Of a stretch of DNA of 64,000 nucleotides, positions 55,701 through 64,000 are shown piece after piece (within the stretch, counting starts at the first letter, position 1; each line of letters starts with the position of its first letter). The DNA lies in contig RPFO01000079.1 of assembly GCA_009746045.1 (NCBI GenBank), positions 4,300,271-4,364,270 on the forward strand, given 5' to 3'. The notes below the pieces were generated by a model, which saw only the letters and a program-made list of their open reading frames with translations, had not been told where the DNA came from and did not search any database. Made by a program: the position numbers and the translations under genes. Origin of the DNA: Mesostigma viride (taxonomy: Eukaryota; Streptophyta; Mesostigmatophyceae; Mesostigmatales; Mesostigmataceae).

Positions 55701-56938
55701 CTCAGTGCACTGCATGGTCATGCATGTCCCACATGCCCCCAACGTAAGCCTGGGCTGAGTCCCTCAACATCCCAACGTGCTGCGTAACATGACTGAAACA
55801 ACTAGACGTGCGTGTGGGATACACAAGGACTATGCTGCCAGTGACACCCGTCCATGCAGGCCCATGGTGACCCGCTTCCTGAGCAGTAGGCGGACAAACT
55901 TTACCTGGGATGCCGCCCAATCAATTACAGAATGCATGCACAACGTCCAAGAATGCATCTCGGGCGGGCGCGTGCACGACAGAGGCTTGATGAACGCACC
56001 CCATCCCAAAGTCGGTGATCTTGGCGGTGCCCGTGGCGTCCAGCAGAACATTGTCCGGCTTCATGTCGCGGTGGATGACCGTCGGGCTCACCCCGTGCAG
56101 GTACTCCAGCCCCTTTGCGATGTCCCGCCCAATCACAAACGCATCCGCCAGCGCCACCTTCTTCTTCTGGATAAGGGAGTTGATGGTGCCGGTGGACAGA
56201 AGCTCCTGGCAGATAAACTGGAGCGACTGGCCTGTGGCCGCGTCGACATAGTCCCCGACGCCGAGGTACGCGCAGATGTGCGGGTGCTTGAGCTTACGCA
56301 TGAGCGCCGCCTCGTTGGCGAAATCCTGCATGTCGGCCTGGCTTGAGAGGACCTCGGGCCGCAGCTTCTTGACCGCCATCAACTGGCCGCTCGTATTGTG
56401 CTTGTATTCCTCCACTGAGGCAAACGCACCCTCTGAATGGGTGCAGGGCGAGGGGGACGCCCAGTCAGGAGGGACAACCGGCCGGCGAGGTCACCGCATA
56501 AGGGCCATGTCAATATCAATGGCTCGTCAGGACCGAGTCTGCACCGAGAGGAGCATGAAAATGGCATCATCCTGAAACCCACAGATAATTCCAATCCAGG
56601 CCGGCTCGCAAAGATCTTGTCATTAACCGACAGTGAGAATTAGCAGGGATTCGTGAGTTTGGATATCACTCACCTCCCAAATGCCTAACAAACGTCATGT
56701 CGTCCAGGGAGATGTAATCGTTGGGAACCATGTCGCGCAGCGTGCGGAAACTTTTGGATGCCTTGTCAGCCATCATGACTCTGGACGACGCGTCTTTAAA
56801 CAAAGATAACCCCCGCTTAGCTACACCATCGACGGAGAGCCTGATTTGGTTTTCCGACACTCCCTGATCCATGTTTTCCTGCTTGATTACTTTCACTTCA
56901 TCAGCAACGGATGTGCCGCTGTTATCGAGAACTGTCAT
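49709..56938 (-). CDS. Raf-like / ILK-like protein kinase, six exons, 370 aa
   Basis: Minus-strand exons: 56938-56674, 56432-56000, 54850-54785, 54264-54205, 52926-52746, 49816-49709; total 1113 nt, all introns GT-AG, all phases matching. The protein has a non-catalytic N-terminus (about 80 residues) and then a full kinase domain. Visible are the Gly-loop GEGAFASV (88-95), AVKK with Lys 110, Glu 129, HRDMKPDN (209-216), DFG (229-231), VYKMTGETGSYRYMAPE (244-260), KVDIFSWSIIFYEML and RPSCAEIVKRL, ending AAKPAATCCIIS. The activation segment and APEV region match plant group C Raf-like MAPKKK (ILK) kinases closely. Those often carry ankyrin repeats, which I do not see here. Substrates are unknown. 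Start chosen as the first ATG of an open exon with an in-phase donor; an upstream exon is possible. Confidence 0.92.
50358..50690. repeat. Composite 70-bp minisatellite with telomere-like motifs (kinase intron 5)
   Basis: About 4.7 copies of a roughly 70-bp unit: CAGCAACCCTTCACCATCTA, TTACTG, (TTTAGGG)2, AGCATTAA, CCCCTAAA(CCCTAAA)n. Each unit carries the telomere-like motif in both orientations, so it can fold on itself. CCCTAAA and CCCCTAA variants alternate. It lies inside the 2.9-kb last intron of the kinase gene. Confidence 0.9.
50691..52563. other. Interior of kinase intron 5
   Basis: No gene that I can support. A plus-strand frame of 84 codons (50669-50923, with ARKQLEKMLEFRRRLVDD) begins inside the minisatellite and has no recognisable domain. 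The rest is A/T-rich intron sequence. Confidence 0.4.
52564..52626. repeat. Isolated copy of the telomere-like minisatellite unit
   Basis: CCTTAACCCCTAAACCCTTA, ACCCTAAA, CAGCAACCCTTCACCATCTA and TTACTG, one diverged unit of the repeat at 50358-50690, 1.9 kb away in the same intron and 120 bp from the exon 5 donor. Confidence 0.85.
53969..54100 (-). other. Possible degenerate duplicate of kinase exon 4 end
   Basis: On the minus strand CACATCTTCTCGTACGTGG resembles the exon 4 donor region GACATCTTTTCGTACGTTGG (54215 down). A later ATGGATTATCTTTC also resembles intron text GTGGATTATTTCTTT. This suggests a small old duplication within intron 4. It is not required for the gene model. Confidence 0.35.
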
Positions 56939-58403
56939 TTCCGCTCCTTGATCCGCGATCGGATCGACGCAACAAATGTCGATCGATATTATATTGCAAT
57001 TGCAGTACGTACTCTAATCTAAACACGGCTTACATAAACGCTGTCGCTCGACCACTGAATTTGGTTATTAACGGCCGCATTGACAAAAAAGTGGCGTCAA
57101 TCGAGTAAGTCTTCAGAATGAACTGATCTTACGGACTGTAAACTACGGCCAGCTGCACGCTAGCATCCAGTACAAGTACTACAGCTAGCTGTGGAGCACA
57201 ATTAATAGCGCTACTGAAGAAGAAAACGGTCTTTTGCTGGAGGAATTAGACCACCGCAAGAACCTGGCGGTCGCCATAGCAGGACACGTGCTCCTTCACA
57301 TCAATGATCGCGAGCATAATCATGAGCTGCTCCAGGTCAGGCGCTGCTAATCCATACGGCTGCATGATGTGCACGCGATAATGCTACTAGTTTTTAGTAT
57401 AAATAGCTGCAGTCGAATCCAAGCCAGACAAGGCGCTCGTTGACGACATGCCCGCAGTTATGGCGGTCTTTCGATGCAAAGAAATAAAAGGCTTTCTGTA
57501 CCTAGAACTGCGTTGGGGAATTGATTTAGGCCCCGGCGCTCTGCATTGCCAAACGTGACAGGCGCACGACAGTAGTATCGACAGCCATGAAGATATCACT
57601 TAATTTGCTGGGGCGCGCAGAGGACAAGTAATACAGACTTTACTGGCTACGAAGTGACGTGTCAGAGATCGCGGCCGGCTTTGCGCCATCCGAAAGGGCC
57701 TCGATCAAGAAAGAACATGCTGATGTCAAGTTGGCCACAGAGTTGGCCGTACGAATCCGCAGTGACTGGCATGAATATAACTATCCGATATACTACATAT
57801 CTTCCGGCCCTGGGCCGTTATAGACTCTGCCAATATGCGGCGTGGGATCCAAGTCATCCAACTGACTGACTGACTGACTGGCATGAAGATTCGCCTTCCA
57901 ACGACAATATGGTGGACGAGTTACGATCGTATTTTGCTACGTCTTGGACTAACTGACTGACTGACTTTGCTACGGCGTGTCCAGCAGGACGCCCGCTCAA
58001 AAAACCAAGGGTCAAGGACGGAGGACGGGGATATATCGGAGTTCGGACTGCACCAAGGCCCGGAATCAAAGTTGGCGCCCAAAAGATAAAACAAATATTG
58101 AAAAGATCTTTCATCTCACTAGCCGTCCTGGCACTTTCTTATCTGCTGCCCATGTGCAGCGCGGGATTCAACTAACTACAGTAACTAACTGTCTTATCGC
58201 CACGCGATACAGCACCTCACGTTCGTACAACTCAAATCGCCAAGCGTACAAGCACCATGATGAAACCATGTTTTTCATTTTGCGCGCGCGCGCAAATGAC
58301 AACCATCAAAATCTGCTTTGATGCATGAGAGGACCTGGCGAGAAATGTCAATTTGACAACCAAGGCCTCACCACAGGAAACCTCGGAATGCAAGGCGTGG
58401 ACC
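56939..58403. other. Region between the divergent host genes
   Basis: No further gene seen. Two (CTGA)n stretches occur near 57862-57882 and 57948-57966, and a (GC)n patch near 58284. It should hold the kinase promoter, but I see no clear TATA box close to 56938. Confidence 0.5.
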
Positions 58404-58410
58404 TATAAAT
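58404..58410 (+). promoter_or_regulatory. TATA box of the Ala/Glu-rich protein gene
   Basis: TATAAAT 139 bp upstream of the ATG at 58549, leaving room for a 5' UTR of about 110 nt. It is the only good TATA match in the 300 bp before the gene. Confidence 0.5.
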
Positions 58411-58548
58411 CCGCATGGAAAGACTGGTTACTGCCACAAGCCTTCCAATCCGTCACAAAGCGTCCCGCTGTTTCGCGTGCGCTTTCCTCACTTTGGGCCT
58501 TCCCCAAGGTTCCAGTTGCATTTCCTTGCCTTGAAACATTGCATAAAG

Positions 58549-59307
58549 ATGTCTTCTGCCGAAGTCGTTGCTGCTGTTTCCGCGTCCAATGAGGTCGTGA
58601 AGAATACCCTAAGTGAAGCTGGAATGGCTGACGAGCCTGCCGTGGATCCTCCAGTGGAGGTCCGTCGATGCGATTTTTGCACGGCTTGTCAACCGCGCGC
58701 TTTCATGTAGAGCGTAGTCACTCTCGTGCATTCGGTTCCTTCTCGCCTGTGCCTAACCTCATGACCTCGGCTTTTTGTTTCCTGTTTGTAACAGGGATCG
58801 GGGCCGGATGAAGCTGCCGCAAGAGAGGCAGAGCCGGCTACTGCAGCTCAGGAGCCTGCTTCTTCAGAACCTGCTGCTCAGGATCAGCCATCGTCGGAAG
58901 TTCGTTCCACCGACCAACAGCCTAAGACAGAGGTAAGCATTTTGTACAAACTAGTAACTGGGTATGCTTTCCCTCGCCGCACGTACTACAAATGCCCGTT
59001 TGCGCTTCTCAACTTTTGAGCCTGACGAAATACTCTGGGAATTCTCTGCAATGTTATCTCTGCGTACGTGCAGTCCGCACCAGAGACTGTGATGGAGAAG
59101 ATTGCGGCAGCAAGCCAGGAGGCCGTCCAAGCAGCTTTGGACCTAGTGAGCTCCGGAGATGCGCAGGTTGGCGCTGAAGATACCCCAGTTGCAACGGAGG
59201 ACTCAGCACTACCTGCGCCAGCAGAGCGTACGTCTGAGGATGAGCCTATCGCCAAGCGAACGCGTCATGCTGCAGAGACGGCCGAGACGGTTACAGCAGA
59301 AGTGTAA
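58549..59307 (+). CDS. Ala/Glu-rich 160-aa protein, three exons, function unknown
   Basis: Exons 58549-58659, 58795-58932 and 59074-59307; donors GAG/GTCCGT and GAG/GTAAGC, acceptors AACAG/G and GTGCAG/T, all phase 0. The start MSSAEVVAAVSASNEVVKNT has an adenine at -3. The protein is rich in Ala, Glu, Ser and Pro. Exon 2 has repeated EPA/AQEPA motifs, exon 3 has an amphipathic stretch (ETVMEKIAAASQEAVQAALD) and a basic cluster AKRTRHA near the C-terminus that could be a nuclear signal. It is largely disordered in appearance, and I recognise no family. The gene model rests on consistent splice sites, phases and a TATA box. It points away from the kinase gene. Confidence 0.75.
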
Positions 59308-59809
59308 CCCTGAAGGAGGCTTTGCTGAAGTGTTGTCTTCCAGCTAAAGGCGTGGCTATGGTGGAGAATTTATGTCTCCACAATATTTGGTTGTTAATGT
59401 TCCAGAAGGTTCTCATCTTGGAATCTGTGATGACTTGATGAATTCTTTGCGGCTATAAAGGCAGGATTCTGTTTGCCCAGGACTTGAGCAGGCTGGTAGA
59501 TGAAATTATCGAAAGATATATCTCTATACAGTTCAGTGACTAGATCGGAAACTGGCTTGGTTGTCTCTCTCAATATTACAAAATTAATATTTGTTTCTTG
59601 TTTTGAAGGACAGGAATTTTGTATCAGAAGAAGAAATGCTTCTTCTACTACCAGTTGTTGGCACATTGTCAATATAAGCTACTACAAGTTTACAAGTCGA
59701 TATTGAATGTCGTCATGTCGTAATACACGGGAAGGCTTCACTAATAAAGTCCAATTAAATTCTTTATTTGAACATTCAACGAACTTTGTAACACATTTTA
59801 AAAAATTAA
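59308..59809. other. 3' UTR and flank of the 160-aa gene
   Basis: No gene. AATAAAG-like and TGTAAC words near 59740-59790 could serve 3' end formation. LINE 3 begins directly after at the A/T-rich tail. Confidence 0.45.
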
Positions 59810-60713
59810 AAATTAAATTATAACATGCCTCCGTTGGGAGATCATGTAGCACATATTCCTTGATGGGTGGTGGGGTGGCGAGAGCCGCGTAATCGGACTA
59901 ACCTAACGCTAATCTAGCTAGCCTAGAAAAAATCCTAACTAACCTACTCATCAAAACGCCTCCTCCGCTTGGGGGGAGGTGGTTTGCCCACAGGGTCGGG
60001 CGTGTGAGCCTTGACAATCCTCTTCCACCGCGTCTTGTTCTGCATGGCAGTCCAAAGAAGGGAGAGAGAGTGGATGCGGTATTCAAACTGGGCTGGGACC
60101 AGCAGGTCATCCAGCAACATCTGTACGTAGTTCGTGACATGTTTCCCTACCTTTTTGGCAATGCCCTTGGGGCCAGGCCAGCTCAGAATGTGCCGCCCTG
60201 GCTGGCCATGCAAGCCGCTGGGGGCCGGCCAGACCAAAGGCGGTGTCGACCTGGCTGGTGCGAGCAAGGTGTCCTACAAATGCTATCCTACGCTGTCTAA
60301 TCTCGTCCGAAATACGAGGCATGCCCTGATACAAAGACTCTGATGACGGGCGCTTGGAAAAACCTACATTCAGGACCTGTCGGAGCATCCTGTAAACTGT
60401 GCCGTCTAGCCTAGATGCCAGTGTGGGGGTGAGTGTCCACGCCTCGGCGCCATACGTGAGCACCGTGAGGACGAGGACCTTGAAGAGCATGCGCTTGCGG
60501 TGTTCGCCCAGACCCTTGGAGCGCCAGTAGGTGTTGAGCGAACGGAGCCTAGCCCAGGCCAGGCCAATGCGGGTGTCCACATCGTCGGCAGTGTCAGGGA
60601 GCCAGCTCCCTAACAGTTTGAAGCGGTCGCGGAACGGGACCATCGTCCGGTCGAGCAGGCGCGGCAGCGGCCGTGTACTGGAGGCCCCAATCACCATCGC
60701 CTCAGTTTTGACA

Positions 60714-61499
60714 CTAATCTCCAACCCCACCGCCCTCGCCTCCAGGCCCAGTCTGACAGTCCAGCCAGGTCTGAATGTCCTCGGGGCGCGCGATGAGGGT
60801 GGTGTCATCCGCATAAATCAGGTCGGCCAAGCGGTAGCCATGCAGGCTCAACTGAACCCCGCCGTGCTCCTTCTCGTTAAGGATGTCCAAGCCTGGCTCG
60901 AACCCCTTAAGAGCAGTAAAGCGCGCACGTGCTCGGCGCATGACGTGATCCACGACAATAATGAACAGGTATGGGGACAGGACACAACCTTGCCACACCC
61001 CGTGGTGAAGGGGGAATGGTGGGGTGGTGCCTTCCGCAGTCCGCACTACTGCCAACAGGTGAGCCCTAGCTCATACAGCCGGCGAATGGCAGCAATAAAC
61101 GCAGGTGGCACTCGATCCAGAGCTAGGATGGCCCAAAGAGCCTCCCAGAGGACCGTGTCAAAAGCCTTGATATAGTCAACAAAAATGAAGACCAGCGGCA
61201 AACTGTCAGCCCTGGGGAAGGCGACGCACCTCCTCCATCAACCGGCGCGCGACAAACATAGCCATGACAGTGTTACGACCACGACGGAAACCCATCTGAG
61301 ACTCACCCACCAGGTGTGGGTCCAGCGCGGCGCGGAGCCTGTGCAGCATCATGCGCATGAAGACCTTCAGCGCGGCGCTCTGGATCGAGGCAGACACCCC
61401 GGTAGTTACCGGGGTCAGCAGCAGAGCCCTTCTTGTACAGCATGACGCGGATGGCCGTCTGCCACTCAGCAGGCGGAGGCTCGTCAGAAAGCAGGACAC
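60714..61499 (-). pseudogene. LINE 3 reverse transcriptase
   Basis: QMGFRRGRNTVMAMFVARRL (near 61270), then motif A VDYIKAFD around 61165 in another frame, GVWQGCVLSPYLFIIVVDHV (motif B) and DLIYADDTTLIARPEDIQTW (motif C, YADD). Three frame changes show it is inactive. Confidence 0.87.
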
Positions 61500-62166
61500 G
61501 GTTGCAGAACGCCAGCAGAAGATCCCTAACCGCCGGATCAGGGGTCTTCAGCAGCTCGGCAGAAAGGTGGTCGATCGGCACCGACCGCCGCATCGTACCG
61601 CGCAGGCGAGCAAGGGCGCCGTCCAGTTCCTTCAAAGTGAAGGGGTGGACGACGTCGTCAGTGGCAAGGCAGCCCTCCTGCAAGGCCGGGACTTGGTAGT
61701 CCGCGGCCGAGTAGGGGGGCGCTGGCGGCGGCGGGGGTCCGGCAACCCCGAGGCGGGCAGCCGTCTCGGGGTGAAGCGGCGGGGGGGGGGCGCGAGCCCC
61801 ACCGCCGGTCAAGGAAACATTGCATGTGGGCCAACCAGCGGTCAAGGCTGACCGGCGCCGTGCCGTCCCCCGTGTGCTCCACCGGGGTGCGCTGCCGCCG
61901 GCCGCCGAGCCGGTCGAGGTGGTACCACATGTCCTTGCCCTGGTTGCGGGCCCATGGCAGGCCTTGGCATCAGCGATGCACTGGGCCGCCTCCGCGTCCT
62001 GAGCGTGCTCGTAGGCCTCCACGAGGGCGGCCTTGAGCACTGGCTTCTGCAGCGGGTCCCGGTTACGCTTGAGGCGGTGCCGGGCGGCCAAAACCTTGGG
62101 GTCCTGGCGGTAGAGCGGGCCGGGGCGGCGGCGGGGCATGACCGGCAGGTGCCGGGCCGCCAGCAA
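61303..62166 (-). pseudogene. LINE 3 ORF2 linker and start of reverse transcriptase
   Basis: From 62166: RLKRNRDPLQKPVLKAALVE, then an Arg/Gly-rich out-of-frame part, a proline-rich spacer, FTLKELDGALARLRGTMRRS, LLLAFCNRVLLSDEPPPAEW and MLYKKGSAADPGNYRGVCL. The NYRGVC block is the beginning of the reverse transcriptase domain. Confidence 0.8.
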
Positions 62167-62310
62167 CGGGGCACGGGCCGCAAAGCCCGCAAAAATGGCG
62201 GCGTTGGGGGCACCCGTGTCCAGCTCGTCGACGTCCGCCCGGGCGTCCAGGGCCGACAGGTACTCCAGTCGGCACCGGTTTTCGCGCGAACATGCATAAT
62301 TCTTATTGGC

Positions 62311-62489
62311 AGCATGCCAGAAGATTGTATGTTCTATGCATGTGCTCGATGAGTAATTTACTTACGTGCCGGCATGCTGCATGGAGTACTACGGTAATCT
62401 CAGTTGTAATCTGCGCTGCTTAATTGATGGCACCTGCTAGTGATAAGTGGCATGCCCAGGTACAAAGCCGCCTCAATTTGAATGTGTGT
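62311..62489. other. Unique segment between two LINEs
   Basis: No gene or RNA seen. Confidence 0.45.
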
Positions 62490-62597
62490 GGCATGTAACT
62501 AATTAATTAATTAGACTCGTGCTCCCGTTGGGGAGTCACGGAGCATTAACCCCGATGGATGGATGGATGGGTGCAAACAGTCCTACCGGTCTAATCT

Positions 62598-63491
62598 CAA
62601 GGAGACAACCAGCGCAGGCCAGAAATCGGGAGAATCCGGACCATGGTAGCTCGAGCCTGCCGTTATCTTGGACATCCGCGTGTTCGAGTCGTTCAGGATG
62701 ATGAAGATGAATGGTGATGGAAATGTGTATCCTTGTGCATTGAAATTATGGCTGGCTTACGTGTAGAGCGACTAGATGACCTAGACGGTGGGGCCGGAAA
62801 CAGCATGCTTGATCAGGGCGTGTGTTTCGAGCCTAACTGGCCGGGAGTGTCTAGTGGTGAGTGCTCACCATTGCTGCGATCGCTCTCCCACCATTTACGA
62901 GGAAATACCCGCAAATGGAAAACCGGCCACTGAAAAAATCTAGCTAGTCAGTCATCACGTTAGCCATGCCATGATGCCAAACGTCCAAGAACTGCACACG
63001 GTGCAAAGGCAAAAAGCCGGAGGACAGCACTTTCAAATGTGCGGCGGGAACCAAAAGCCCGCGTATGCCAGAAAACATCGTGTTGCTGCAGCAACGCGAC
63101 GATGTGGACAACGAATCCAGTGCCAAGCTCGGAACGGCCGCAAAGGAGATCTGGCAGCACAGGGTTCAGATGCCGGTGCGGAGATACTATGCGATCCAGC
63201 CGGTCCACGACCTGTTTGTAGAGCTTGTGCCAAGGGGCAGCACCGAACAGATGTGGGTGACGTTGCAAAAAACACCGGATCGACTTGTTGACGGAGCATA
63301 ATGTCTCGGGCATAGTCTTTGACCAATAAACGATGCAAGAGTTCGAAACAAGAGTCGTGATGAAATCGACACGATAAGAACAAAGACGCGAAAAACGATG
63401 TAACTGAGAAAGAACAACACCATATTTTGCTGTGTGGGAAAGGAGACTGTGAATATCGGGGTAACGAATAAAAGGAATTTGCTGGTATTTA
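62598..63491. mobile_element. Unidentified 0.9-kb insertion with 10-bp direct repeats
   Basis: The LINE text breaks at GGTCTAATCT (62588-62597) and resumes after a second GGTCTAATCT (63492-63501), which looks like a target duplication. No terminal inverted repeats match these borders. A 12-bp inverted pair TCAAGGAGACAA / TTGTCTCCTTGA (about 62596 and 63534) is present but the second lies outside. A plus-strand frame of about 110 codons ends at 63301 (see separate entry). Confidence 0.55.
62970..63301 (+). CDS. Open frame with Cys pairs inside the 0.9-kb insertion
   Basis: Open from about 62973 without an obvious upstream ATG. It encodes NCTRCKGKKPEDSTFKC, a C-x2-C-x11-C arrangement, then from an internal Met at 63065 MPENIVLLQQRDDVDNESSA, and ends VTLQKTPDRLVDGA. 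I do not recognise a family. The Cys pair followed by a short polar protein could be a small zinc-binding protein or part of a spliced gene. The frame may be chance; the antisense strand is also open (62960-63313). Confidence 0.3.
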
Positions 63492-64000
63492 GGTCTAATC
63501 TATCTACATCAGCTACCTACAACATCTATCTATTGTCTCCTTGATCTAACAGCATCTCTATAACTACAAACATCTATCTAAACAGCATCACGCTACCCTA
63601 GCCGGGAGCTGTCTGGCGTGCCTCCCGCGGGTTTGCACACGCGGGCGCTTCCCCACAGGGGGGGGCTCGTTGACCTCTATGACCTGGGCCCACTTGGCCT
63701 TGTCCATCATCTTCTTCCAAATCACGGAGAGGCCTAGGCCCCCCATGTCCTCTACTACTATAGCTGTTCTTTGAAGGTGCGGGCCTTGCGGCGTCTAATG
63801 TTCATCAGGGGGCCCGGCCCACGTCAGGAGGTCACTGCCGGCCAGGCTGAGCTGGTCGCAGTCCCGCGGGGGGGCCACGTGAGGTGTCTACCTGGTTGGT
63901 GCGAGCTAGGTGCCCTACTAGCTGCAGGCGCCGCTGCTTAATGGTGCTGGTGATATATGGCATCAGAATATATGGCGTGCCCTGGTACAGGTCCTCATTG

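Larger units (their letters stand above)
59810..62310 (-). mobile_element. LINE 3: 5'-truncated family A element
   Basis: Minus strand. The 3' tail (TTTAA)n and stem-loop CCTCCCAACGGAGG are at 59805-59845, then the end of ORF2 (KRRRRFDE at 59944). The C-terminal block GHLARTSQVDTAFG is near 60260 and the reverse transcriptase at 60700-61500. The linker with RNRDPLQKPVLKAALVEAY reaches to 62290. The endonuclease and ORF1 are missing. Small frameshifts occur near 60250, 60760, 61070 and 61420. The copy sits 0.5 kb behind the 160-aa gene. Confidence 0.87.
62490..64000 (-). mobile_element. LINE family B copy, 3' region, running off the window
   Basis: Minus strand. The (TTAA)n tail and stem-loop GTGACTCCCCAACGGGAGCAC are at 62494-62540. 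The 3' UTR is split by an insertion at about 62598-63491 and resumes with TATCTACATC. The end of ORF2 (from about 63600) is close to LINE 2's 42600-42970: it shares the CCTCCCGCGGG stop region and the GHLARTNQVDT block. Small indels near 63760 and 63800 break the frame. The rest lies beyond 64000. Confidence 0.82.

Overview
Type of genome. The window is eukaryotic nuclear DNA. It has spliced genes with GT-AG introns, non-LTR retrotransposons with microsatellite tails, an LTR element with a 5-bp target duplication, and a DIRS-order element with split direct repeats. That last architecture is known from green algae (Kangaroo of Volvox). Together with a Raf-like kinase whose activation loop resembles the plant group C / ILK type, and plant-type TTTAGGG-like motifs, it suggests a green alga. 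I cannot name a species or decide between chlorophyte and streptophyte. Most of the window is repeats; only two host genes are convincingly supported.

Layout. 1-15,120 is a composite macrosatellite: arrays of a 40-bp GC-rich repeat alternate with a near-identical spacer of about 2.1 kb (three copies). One spacer carries a gag-only LTR retrotransposon (2466-5292) whose empty site survives in the sister spacers. 15,241-17,900 holds a tRNA-Ser relic, a TGTAGGG array and small duplications. 17,913-19,673 is a decayed retroelement integrase. 19,674-23,415 has no gene but holds a 175-bp tandem repeat. 23,416-30,149 is a decayed gag-like ORF split by a PAT-like DIRS element (24,351-29,742) with its gag, RT-RNase H and tyrosine recombinase.

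30,370-49,518 is a nest of LINEs. It includes two inverted ORF1 fragments, a long LINE (35,322-39,207), several 5'-truncated copies with target duplications, and a LINE with ORF1 and ORF2 (about 42,420-49,518). That last LINE is broken by a 1.7-kb TIR element. A second TIR element and a perfect 105-bp foldback also sit in this nest.

Host genes. On the minus strand a six-exon protein kinase (56,938 to 49,709, 370 aa) can be assembled with every splice phase matching. Its largest intron holds telomere-like repeats. About 1.6 kb away in divergent orientation is a three-exon gene for a 160-aa Ala/Glu-rich protein (58,549-59,307). The rest (59,810-64,000) is again LINE sequence on the minus strand, one copy carrying an unidentified insertion.

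No operon-like relations are expected. The main story is layered transposition: LINE into LINE tails, a TIR element into a LINE, a DIRS element into a gag, and an LTR element into a satellite spacer. Many steps can be ordered because reading frames or empty sites are restored when the insert is removed.
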